Assembly: GCA_910587225.1 (NCBI GenBank)
Contig: CAJULT010000003.1
Location: 18,587 to 82,586 of the forward strand
Source of the DNA: an uncultured Christensenellaceae bacterium
GTDB lineage: Bacteria > Bacillota > Clostridia > Christensenellales > UBA1242
Direction of reading: 5' to 3'
DNA: 64,000 bases
Under the pieces are notes generated by a model. It had not been told where the DNA came from and did not search any database. It saw only the letters and a program-made list of their open reading frames with translations. Position 1 is the stretch's first letter. Each line of letters starts with the position of its first letter. Shown in pieces: positions 56,701 through 64,000 of this stretch. The translations under genes were made by a program, and so were the position numbers.

Positions 56701-58383
56701 ATGTCTATGAAAACGAAACGCGAAAAGAAAGACAATATTTTAAAACGCTAGGCAGTTTTATGTCAGCCCGATAAAAAACTTTGGTTTTTTCAAACCTTGA
56801 CGTATATTATATACGCAGCCCTTTATGCTTCAATGACTATTTTCGCAGCCAAGCTAATTGACTGCCTTTATAATCAGGATTGGACAGGCGCGTTCATTTG
56901 GCTGGGTGTAGAGTTCGCAGATATTCTATTGCGAAACATATTTTACCATATTGAATGGATTATCTATAACAAGCATTATGGCATAATGCGCAAAAACATC
57001 ACAGGTAAAATTTACGATAAAATTTTAAGAATAGATGATAAAACTCTTAAAAAGTTTTCCCCTGAAAAGATTATAAATATCGCCCAAAACAACCTTTCCA
57101 ACGCCTGCGAATTTAGCGATTACATATCAGGCATTATGTCTTACATGGTTCAAATCGGCATAGCCGTTGTTGCAATCTTCTCAGCAAATATTTATGCTGG
57201 GCTCGCCGTATCTGCACTGTGCCTTGTCAATTTCTTTGTTTATAACGCTCTCAATAAGAAAATGGGCAAAGCCCTCAGAGGACGCCATGAAGCCAAAGAT
57301 AAAAGTTATCAAGACCTCAACCGCATTATTGAAGGCAAGGGCGTTATACACGAAATGGGAGCAAAAGAAAAATACAAAGAAATTTTACTGGGCGATATTG
57401 ACATATTCAATAAACAATATACCAAGTATTACGTAACCCAGTCTTTCAGAGATAATGTATATTTCATTATTTGGAATTTGGTGGTTTATGCTATCACTGC
57501 AGTACTTATCTTCCTTCTTTCAAAAGACGCTTTTGACATTGCGCTCTATCTTATCGTCGTACCTTATCTATCAAGTTGTACCGAGAAATTTAACACCCTC
57601 TACACCAAACTTGGCGGCATAGAACTTATGCGTGTTGATGTTGACCGAATTAACATGATCTTATCGCTCAGCGACAAAGAAATGATACAATACGGAAACA
57701 TTAATACAATGACGGAAGGTTATAACCTTGGCTTAATTGATGTAAGCAAAGAGTATGAAAATGTTAAACTTTCCAACGTGAACATTTCTTTTAAAATGCA
57801 TTCGATAAACATTATCAAAGGCGAGCGAAGCTGTGGCAAGCGAGCAATATTTGATATGCTCCGCCGCCGCACAAAGCCAGACAATGGAACAGTGCTTCTT
57901 GACAACCTCAATCTTTACGATTACAGCGAAAAGACCTTTAAAAATCATATTGATTACTGTGCCGCCAATCCTATTTTTGTAAACGGAACAGTAAAAGAAA
58001 ACTTACTACTCGCAAACAAAGATTTTAGCTTTATAGAAAAGCAGGTTGAAGAACTTGGACTTGATAAAGTTATTTCTTCCCTGCCAGCAGGTTACGATAC
58101 TTTGGTAAGCGATATAAAGAATGAAGAAACCAGATTTTGGATTGGGCTTATCAGAGCCACCCTATCAAAATGCAAGGTGCTTATGATTTACGAATATCCT
58201 GAACGGGTAAGCAAAAACTTCCAAGCTATGCTTGAAAAAATAGTCGCCTCCAGCGAACCTGATAAGCGAACTCTAATTCTCTTCACCCACAAAGACGAAT
58301 ATGACTATCTTGCAGATGCCATTTATGAAATCAAAGACGGCAAGGTTAAACAACAAGTTAAAAAAACTAAAAAGCAAGTTTAA
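56701..58383 (+). pseudogene. ABC exporter with in-frame amber codon and degenerate ATPase
   Basis: ATG 56701 starts MSMKTKREKKDNILKR, then TAG at 56749-56751, then the same frame continues AVLCQPDKKLWFFQTLTYIIY without a break to 58383. It is otherwise one type-I ABC exporter: about 250 residues of six-helix membrane domain and a C-terminal ATPase. All three ATPase signatures are altered: Walker A GERSCGKRA (Arg for Ser/Thr), Walker B VLMIYEYPE (Tyr-Glu-Tyr for Asp-Glu-Pro), ABC signature region NEETRFWIGLIRATL without LSGGQ. The switch His (LFTHKD) remains. Without readthrough, a TTG at 56797 would give 528 residues. Either a decaying gene or an ABC-like protein without hydrolysis. Confidence 0.75.
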
Positions 58384-58392
58384 CAAAACAAG

Positions 58393-58420
58393 TTGACTTT
58401 TTATAATTTTGGTATATAAT
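58393..58420 (+). promoter_or_regulatory. Promoter of ABC-F leader
   Basis: TTGACT (58393-58398), 16-base spacer, TATAAT (58415-58420). Confidence 0.75.
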
Positions 58421-58451
58421 AATCATATATTAAAAAAGGAGAACAGGAAAA

Positions 58452-58481
58452 ATGAGCAATTTGAAATTAAGAGAAGTTTAA
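58452..58481 (+). CDS. Leader peptide MSNLKLREV
   Basis: Nine codons and TAA, with an AAAAGGAGAACAGG ribosome binding site. Lies between promoter and attenuator of an ABC-F gene, where other ABC-F resistance genes have antibiotic-sensing leader peptides. Confidence 0.75.
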   Translation: MSNLKLREV

Positions 58482-58605
58482 TGCCCGCATAAAACTGATA
58501 ACTGGTTTTATGTGATGGATTCTTTCGTGCATATAAAACCGGTGGTGCTTAATTTCAAAGCAATTTTTTTGAATATAGATCCGCCGCCTTGGTGGATTTT
58601 TTATA
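58482..58605 (+). promoter_or_regulatory. Ribosome-mediated attenuator of ABC-F gene
   Basis: Hairpin 1 CATAAAAC / GTTTTATG starts 9 bases after the leader stop. GGTTTTAT can pair instead with the later ATAAAACC (hairpin 2). GGTGGT beyond that can pair with GCCGCC of the terminator stem (58579-58597), an antiterminator. These exclusive pairings fit antitermination controlled by ribosomes on the leader; which pairing wins on stalling is not settled. Confidence 0.65.
58579..58604 (+). terminator. Attenuator terminator
   Basis: ATCCGCC / GGTGGAT stem, 5-base loop, TTTTTT run, 50 bases before the ABC-F start. Confidence 0.78.
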
Positions 58606-58653
58606 TCTTTCAAGCTTTATATGCCTCAGTTATTTAAATTTGGAGGTAGTTAT

Positions 58654-60057
58654 ATGTTTATAAAATTAAATAATGTAAGCAAAAGTTTTGGAGATAAAGA
58701 TCTTTTTGAAAATGTCAACCTTGATTTTTATCAGGGTATATATGGGGTTATTGGCGAGAATGGGACAGGGAAGACTACATTACTTAACCTTATTTCCAAA
58801 CACGAATATTGCGATACAGGCGATATAAAAGTCAGTGGCAAACTTGCCTATCTAACTCAACTTGAAGCAAACAAAAATGAAAGCCCATTGTCATACGGGG
58901 AAAGATTACAAGTTCAAATTGATAAAATATTAAATTCAGGCGCAGATATACTTCTACTCGATGAGCCAACAAATCACTTAGATGTTGAAAAGCAACAAGC
59001 TTTAATAGTTAAACTGCTTTCCTTTAATGGACTTGTGATAATCGTTTCGCATGATGTAAACTTTCTAAGACAGACCGCCGATCATATTGTTGAAATTGAA
59101 AATAAAAAAGTGCAAGTCTATAATTGTGGCTACGATGACTATAAAGAAATAAAGCGTATAAACAAGCAATCGCAATGGAATGAATATAACAAAGCACAAA
59201 AACAGGAGCAAGCTTTAAATAAACAAATTCGCGAAATTACTAATTGGGCAAACGAGGCAAATGCTTATAAGTTAAAAAAGAATGAAAGTGTGGCAGATCA
59301 TTACTCATCGGGCGCAAAGGACTATCACACCTCAAAGGCTGGCAAACTTGCAAAGCAGGCAAAGAATAAAAAATCAAGACTTGAACAGCTTAAAGCAAAT
59401 TCGATTGAAAGGCCTTATGAAGAACAAGAACTTATTTATAGACTAAATAAGTGTTACAACCAAAACATAAATTTTGCAATTTTAAACAATGTTTCATTTT
59501 GTTATGACAAACCAATTTTACAAAATGTTAATCTTACAATTTCTGCCCGAGATAGAATTGGTATCATTGGTGCTAATGGAGCTGGCAAATCCACTCTGCT
59601 AAAAATTATACTCGGACAGCTTAGCCCTAGCTGCGGCACTTTAAGTATAAGTCCACAAATAAAGTGTGAATATATCGAGCAAGGTCTTTTAGATTTGCCA
59701 ACTGAGATAACAGTAAGAGAGTATGTTGACGACTTTGATAAGGAGCGGAAAACTTTGTTCTTTACAAATCTTGTACGAATGGGAGCTAGTCAAAACGTAT
59801 TCAACAGAAAAATCTCCACCCTTTCCGTTGGAGAAATGATTAAAACAAGACTAAGCAAGCTTATGCTTGAAGATTTAAATACAATAATACTTGATGAGCC
59901 AACAAATCACCTAGATATTGGCAACCGTGAAGAACTTATAAATGCATTGTCAAACTTTAAAGGTTGTCTTATTGTGGTTTCGCACGACTTGAATTTAATA
60001 AATTCCGTTTGTAACAAAGTTTATGAAATTAAAGACAGTCAATTAAAATTAGTTTAA
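58654..60057 (+). CDS. ABC-F ribosome protection protein
   Basis: 467 residues, two ATPase domains and no membrane part. NBD1 Walker A GENGTGKTT, signature LSYGE, Walker B LLLLDEPTNHLD; NBD2 GANGAGKST, LSVGE, IILDEPTNHLD. NBD1 is short, with only about a dozen residues between Q-loop and signature and no Arm domain, like the antibiotic-resistance ABC-Fs (Vga/VmlR/CplR types) that push drugs from the ribosomal exit site. The interdomain linker is Lys-rich and helical. Ribosome binding site GGAGG sets the start at 58654 rather than 58621. The attenuator upstream supports a resistance role; drug spectrum unknown. Confidence 0.9.
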   Translation: MFIKLNNVSKSFGDKDLFENVNLDFYQGIYGVIGENGTGKTTLLNLISKHEYCDTGDIKVSGKLAYLTQLEANKNESPLSYGERLQVQIDKILNSGADILLLDEPTNHLDVEKQQALIVKLLSFNGLVIIVSHDVNFLRQTADHIVEIENKKVQVYNCGYDDYKEIKRINKQSQWNEYNKAQKQEQALNKQIREITNWANEANAYKLKKNESVADHYSSGAKDYHTSKAGKLAKQAKNKKSRLEQLKANSIERPYEEQELIYRLNKCYNQNINFAILNNVSFCYDKPILQNVNLTISARDRIGIIGANGAGKSTLLKIILGQLSPSCGTLSISPQIKCEYIEQGLLDLPTEITVREYVDDFDKERKTLFFTNLVRMGASQNVFNRKISTLSVGEMIKTRLSKLMLEDLNTIILDEPTNHLDIGNREELINALSNFKGCLIVVSHDLNLINSVCNKVYEIKDSQLKLV

Positions 60058-60767
60058 GAGATTTTATTTTCAGCTATCATGTCCCCTAGCGCATTGCACC
60101 TATCGCAAAAGTACTTTGCCATATCTTCTTTGGTTGCAAACTTATCTTTAATTTCGCTGTACAAAACAGGCTTGTCCACAAGATGAATATGCGACTTATG
60201 ATCATAGTAGGCAAGGTAGATTGGAAGATCCATCCCTCTTGCATAGCAGTATTTAAGTAGTAATGTGAATCCAGCATGAAAACCGGTTAGATGATCGAAA
60301 TATCCATGCTCCGATTTTTCTGGGAAGATAACCACGCTTTGCCCTTCATTTAAAGTTTGATAACTTGTATCAAGCGCCTTGCGTAGTCTGCCGTCATGGT
60401 AGGTCGGAATTAGTTTTAAACCGCGATAGAATAAATAGCAAAACGGGGTTGCAAAAAAAGCAACTATTTTTGCAATCCACTTTTTCCAATGTTTTTTCTC
60501 GGTAAAATAGATATTTGAAAGGTATCTATAGACTTCGTGAAAATGCCCGTTCATTTCATGCGCGCCCCAATAGCGAAAGGTCTTTTCATGATATAGCTCA
60601 AAAGAAAGCGGGCCAGATGCGCCCACATGATTACTTAAAATAAGAGATTGATTTGTAAACTCTTGCCCAAGATAGACAAACTTTGTCTTTTTGCGTACAA
60701 GCTTCGCAAACCCGCAATAGATCTTAAACCAAAAAGACTTCTTGCGTATTACTTTTTTCTTTTTCAA
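60054..60767 (-). CDS. Lysophospholipid acyltransferase-like (PlsC) protein
   Basis: About 237 residues from a TTG at 60767 with AAAGGTG upstream; a frame reaching back to ATG 60893 would overlap the neighbour promoter. NHVGASGP (HX4D-like motif, with Gly at the Asp position) and VVIFPEKSEHGYFDH (FPEG-like). Probably transfers acyl groups to membrane lipids; the atypical NHXXXXX motif leaves activity uncertain. Confidence 0.75.
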   Translation of the reverse strand: MKKKKVIRKKSFWFKIYCGFAKLVRKKTKFVYLGQEFTNQSLILSNHVGASGPLSFELYHEKTFRYWGAHEMNGHFHEVYRYLSNIYFTEKKHWKKWIAKIVAFFATPFCYLFYRGLKLIPTYHDGRLRKALDTSYQTLNEGQSVVIFPEKSEHGYFDHLTGFHAGFTLLLKYCYARGMDLPIYLAYYDHKSHIHLVDKPVLYSEIKDKFATKEDMAKYFCDRCNALGDMIAENKIS

Positions 60768-60935
60768 TATTTCACCTTTGGAATTTATTTTTAAAAGTAT
60801 AACATAAAAGCCCATTATGTCAAACGAAAACTCACCTATTCTATAATAAAGCCATTTAATAAAAATTTGATTTCGTCCTCGTTTTGTTTCCACTTTATTT
60901 TTAAAATGAGTATAATCTTATTTAGGAAGGTTAAT

Positions 60936-63302
60936 ATGAAAGATAAATACATGACAAAAGAATATCTTGAAAGTTTGAATAAGTATTGGCAAGCGGCAAA
61001 CTATCTCTCTGCCGCCCAGCTTTATCTTTTGGACAATCCACTCATGCGGGATCACCCTCTTTGCAAAAAGGATATTAAGAAAAAGCTTGTTGGCCACTGG
61101 GGAACTGTTCCCGGTCAAAACTTTGTGTACGCGCATTGCAATAGGGTTATAAAAAAATATGACGCTGATATGATTTTGCTTTCTGGCCCAGGGCATGGCG
61201 GGAACTTTTTAACTGCCAATAGTTACCTCGAAGGCGCTTATAGCGAGTTCTATCCAAAAGTGTCGCTTGATAAAAAAGGGATGACCTTGCTTTGCAAACA
61301 GTTCTCTTTCCCTGGCGGCATAGGCAGTCACTGCGTACCTGAAACTCCTGGCTCTATCAATGAGGGCGGCGAACTTGGCTATTGCCTCGCTCACGGCTAT
61401 GGCGCCGTATTTGATAACCCTAATTTGATTGCAACCGTTATTGTAGGTGACGGCGAAGCAGAAACCGGCCCGCTTGCGACCTCTTGGCATTCAAATAAAT
61501 TTTTAAATCCAAAAAACGACGGAGCGGTGCTTCCTGTTTTGCACTTGAACGGCTATAAAATTAACAACCCTACCCTTTTATCTCGCTTACCAAAAGCTCA
61601 GCTTGAAAGTTTGTTTAAAGGATATGGATATAAGGTATACTTTGTAGAAGGCAGCAATCCTATGAAGATGCACAAAGCAATGGCAAAAGCAATGGATATG
61701 TGCATGGAAGATATTAAACGCATTCAGCATAATGCTCGTGATTTAAATATTGAAATGACAGTTGATGACTGGCCAATGATTATCCTGCGAACGCCAAAAG
61801 GTTGGACTGGCCCAAAAAAGGATGACGGAAAGGTAATTGAAGGTTCTTTCCGCGCTCATCAAGTTCCTCTTCAAATCGACGATGACGCGTCAGTAGAAAA
61901 CTTAAAAGCATGGCTTGAAAGTTATAAGCCGGAAGAATTGTTTGACGAAAACTACAAGCTCTTCCCAGAAATAGCAGAAATACTGCCAACTGGCGATAAA
62001 CGAATGACCGCCAGCCCATACGCAAATGGTGGATTGCTGCTCAAAGATTTAATCACGCCATCAATTGACGATTATGCAGTCAAGTTTGAAGGGCATGGAA
62101 CTGTCCGCACCCAAGATATGCTTGAACTTGGCGGTTATGTGCGTGACCTTTTCTCGCTTAACAAAGACAACAAAAATTATCGCATATTCAGCCCTGACGA
62201 GGCAATGAGTAATCGCTTGTATAAAGCTTTTGAAGTTGAAAACCGCTGCTTTAACGCGCAAATTCTTTCAACCGATGATAAGCTTGCAAGAGATGGTCGA
62301 ATTATGGACAGCTTCCTTAGCGAGCATATGTGTGAGGGCTGGCTGGAAGGATATCTTCTTACTGGCAGACATGGAATGTTCAATAGCTATGAGGCTTTTA
62401 TAAGAGTTGTTGATAGCATGGTCGCTCAGCACGCAAAGTGGTTGAAAGTATGCAATGAAATTAAGTGGAGAAAACCCATCTCCTCCCTTAACCTAATTCT
62501 TACAAGCAATGTTTGGCAGCAAGACCATAACGGGTTCACACATCAAGACCCCGGCTTCCTCGATCATATCGTAAACAAAAAAGCAGACGTTGTGAGAATG
62601 TATCTTCCACCTGACGCAAACTGCCTGCTCTCCTGCTATGACCACTGCGCGAGAAGCAAAAACTATGTTAATGTTATTATTGCTTCAAAACATCCGTCTT
62701 TCCAGTGGCTTAACATGCAGGAGGCAAAAGCGCACTGCGCTGCCGGCATTAGTGAATGGAAATGGGCGGGTCTTAACAATACCGCAAGTCCCGACCTCGT
62801 AATCGCAACCTGCGGTGACACTCCAACGCTTGAAGGACTTGCGCTTATCACACTTATCAAAAAGTATCTGCCAAAACTTAACGTTAGATTTGTCAATGTG
62901 GTTGACCTTATGAAACTCGTTTCCCCTGACACTCACCCACATGGACTAACTGACCAAGAATATGACAAGATATTTACAACTGATAAGCCAGTTATATTCA
63001 ACTTCCATGGCTATCCACAACTTATTCACATGCTGACCTATAAACGCCATAACCATGACCAAATCCATGTGGCAGGTTATCGCGAGGAAGGAACTATCAC
63101 AACTCCATTCGACATGCGCGTTAAAAACCATATAGACAGATTCCACCTTTTAAAGCATGCGGTAAGATATCTCGATATAACTAAGAAAAAACGAGATGAA
63201 ATCACCGCCGCCATGGAAGAACTGCTTGCAAAGCATGACAAATACATTAAAAAGAATGGTATTGATATGCCCGAAATTGCCGACTGGAACTGGAATAATT
63301 AA
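60936..63302 (+). CDS. xfp: Phosphoketolase (xylulose-5-P / fructose-6-P)
   Basis: 788 residues, thiamine-diphosphate enzyme splitting xylulose-5-P or fructose-6-P into acetyl-P and an aldose phosphate, giving acetate-yielding sugar fermentation. Signatures: GPGHGG, LSFPGGIGSH-like (FPGGIGSHCVPETPGSI), GDGEAETGPLATSWH (ThDP/Mg2+ motif) and QDHNGFTHQDPGF. Full length for the family. Start ATG 60936 has AGGAAGG; upstream in-frame codons rejected. TATAAT at 60911-60916. Confidence 0.97.
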   Translation: MKDKYMTKEYLESLNKYWQAANYLSAAQLYLLDNPLMRDHPLCKKDIKKKLVGHWGTVPGQNFVYAHCNRVIKKYDADMILLSGPGHGGNFLTANSYLEGAYSEFYPKVSLDKKGMTLLCKQFSFPGGIGSHCVPETPGSINEGGELGYCLAHGYGAVFDNPNLIATVIVGDGEAETGPLATSWHSNKFLNPKNDGAVLPVLHLNGYKINNPTLLSRLPKAQLESLFKGYGYKVYFVEGSNPMKMHKAMAKAMDMCMEDIKRIQHNARDLNIEMTVDDWPMIILRTPKGWTGPKKDDGKVIEGSFRAHQVPLQIDDDASVENLKAWLESYKPEELFDENYKLFPEIAEILPTGDKRMTASPYANGGLLLKDLITPSIDDYAVKFEGHGTVRTQDMLELGGYVRDLFSLNKDNKNYRIFSPDEAMSNRLYKAFEVENRCFNAQILSTDDKLARDGRIMDSFLSEHMCEGWLEGYLLTGRHGMFNSYEAFIRVVDSMVAQHAKWLKVCNEIKWRKPISSLNLILTSNVWQQDHNGFTHQDPGFLDHIVNKKADVVRMYLPPDANCLLSCYDHCARSKNYVNVIIASKHPSFQWLNMQEAKAHCAAGISEWKWAGLNNTASPDLVIATCGDTPTLEGLALITLIKKYLPKLNVRFVNVVDLMKLVSPDTHPHGLTDQEYDKIFTTDKPVIFNFHGYPQLIHMLTYKRHNHDQIHVAGYREEGTITTPFDMRVKNHIDRFHLLKHAVRYLDITKKKRDEITAAMEELLAKHDKYIKKNGIDMPEIADWNWNN

Positions 63303-63326
63303 AAAACAGGCGTTGCCTGTTTTTTT
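63303..63326. terminator. xfp terminator
   Basis: AAACAGGC / GCCTGTTT hairpin with T run, shared with the convergent gene. Confidence 0.84.
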
Positions 63327-63987
63327 AGTCGGTTTCATGCAAATATTTTAAGCCTTTTTTCGCTTGTTCATGTTCAACTCTATGTCTAATCTTGTAACGC
63401 TTGCCGTTCATGACAAAGTTTGAGCCCGTTTGATGAAAGTCAAACTTAACTCCTTTGCGCTTGCACTGGTTATATAAATCTTTCACCCAGTCAAAGTTAC
63501 ATTCGCGGGCATAGTCATAGCTTTCACCGCCTACCGATAAACACTCTATCTGTTTTGGATCGAGATATTTTTCTATATCGATTTTTTCAAGCAGTGGCGC
63601 TGCAAATATAAGTTTATGTTTTGCTTTAACACTTAAAAATATCGGCATGCGAATGTCAGTGGTGCGCTGGCACTCACAAGTCACCGCAATGGCTACATTA
63701 TCATACCCATCACCCCAGTCATAAGGTAAGCATTCGTTAAACCTTTCAATGCGTTTTGTGCAAATGAGAAAGTCAACATCAGGTCGCGCTTTTATCATTG
63801 CCCACGCATCCTCTCTCCACTCGTCTGCCTCTTTCAAAAAGAAGTCACTTGTAAAGCAGGTAGCAAGCTCACTCCCGCTTTCAATTTTATATCTTCCATC
63901 CCTGCCCTTTTTAATAGGAAGATTAAAACCAGTTTTTGACTTGGTAACAACTCCCGCATCCTTATCTCTTTTTTGGTCAAGATAAAA
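63325..63987 (-). CDS. Gp37/Gp68 (DUF5131)-family protein, 5' part missing
   Basis: Minus-strand frame open from the stop at 63325 to the adapter-like end. C-terminal and middle parts read DQKRDKDAGVV, SGSELATCFTSDFFLKEADE, DFLICTKRIERF, LPYDWGDGYDNVAIAVTCEC, and LSVGGESYDYARECNFDWV, as in phage Gp37/Gp68 proteins (DUF5131, radical-SAM-like). The usual N-terminal HxCYA-like Cys cluster would lie beyond the edge. Reading continues into the adapter as F-R-S, which is not real protein. Function unknown. Confidence 0.85.
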   Translation of the reverse strand, partial: FYLDQKRDKDAGVVTKSKTGFNLPIKKGRDGRYKIESGSELATCFTSDFFLKEADEWREDAWAMIKARPDVDFLICTKRIERFNECLPYDWGDGYDNVAIAVTCECQRTTDIRMPIFLSVKAKHKLIFAAPLLEKIDIEKYLDPKQIECLSVGGESYDYARECNFDWVKDLYNQCKRKGVKFDFHQTGSNFVMNGKRYKIRHRVEHEQAKKGLKYLHETD

Positions 63988-64000
63988 AGATCGGAAGAGC
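63988..64000. other. Illumina adapter sequence (artefact)
   Basis: AGATCGGAAGAGC, the common start of TruSeq adapters, at the very end of the window. Chance match in 64 kb is very unlikely. Confidence 0.88.

Noticed and set aside
56749..56751. TAG reassigned to an amino acid in this organism
   Set aside because: TAG is used as a normal stop by other genes here (for example the lipoprotein ending at 8653 and the DegV gene ending at 40061).

Overview
The window looks like chromosomal DNA of a low-GC, anaerobic, spore-forming Bacillota, most likely an uncultured Clostridia-type gut bacterium. Supporting signs are A/T-rich intergenic DNA, strong Shine-Dalgarno sites before most genes, sigma-A promoters, many intrinsic terminators, sporulation genes (yabP-yabQ-divIC, spoIIP, a Spo0A DNA-binding domain, a BclA-like collagen protein), a desulfoferrodoxin and a phosphoketolase. 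The final 13 bases match the Illumina adapter, so the right end is probably a contig end or a misjoin.

Layout. 0-5 kb: 5' part of a surface protein gene, trpS, tRNA-Gly, radC, collagen-like protein, cysteine-synthase-like gene. 5.2-7 kb: a small strongly expressed gene, a DUF6774-like gene, then an OLE-type large structured RNA (about 570 nt) with its own promoter and the membrane protein gene oapA. 7-14.2 kb: a minus-strand operon typA - small membrane protein - dnaB - two exported unknowns - gltX. 14.3-25.7 kb: a four-gene operon led by a 3,153-residue lipoprotein. 26-33.8 kb: rluA-type gene, yabP-yabQ-divIC, a rearranged tRNA-Asn locus, SemiSWEET, FAD oxidoreductase, SGNH hydrolase, tandem ThyX-like protein, glyA and spoIIP. 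33.9-39 kb: a glycosyltransferase, a membrane protein and a GT80 (sialyltransferase)-like lipoprotein whose promoter carries a 10-G tract, then a YunG-like gene. 39-49 kb: two degV genes, ferritin-like protein, MATE-like transporter, metal ATPase with its ArsR repressor, murB, galE. 49-56 kb: many small accessory genes, a tRNA-Ser with a 24-bp duplicated 3' flank, a stand-alone Spo0A output domain, a third degV. 56-64 kb: DUF1836 regulator, an ABC exporter with an in-frame stop and degenerate ATPase motifs, an ABC-F ribosome protection gene behind a leader-peptide attenuator, an acyltransferase, phosphoketolase, and a truncated Gp37/Gp68-type gene.

Most interesting: the OLE RNA/OapA pair; the likely phase-variable promoter of the GT80-like lipoprotein; the leader-peptide attenuator of the ABC-F gene; the degenerate ABC exporter with an amber codon; the inverted tRNA-Asn fragment; the 24-bp repeats bracketing one gene beside tRNA-Ser; and several genes without a Shine-Dalgarno whose promoters place +1 on the start codon (leaderless mRNAs). 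All functional calls come from reading motifs; no database search was made.
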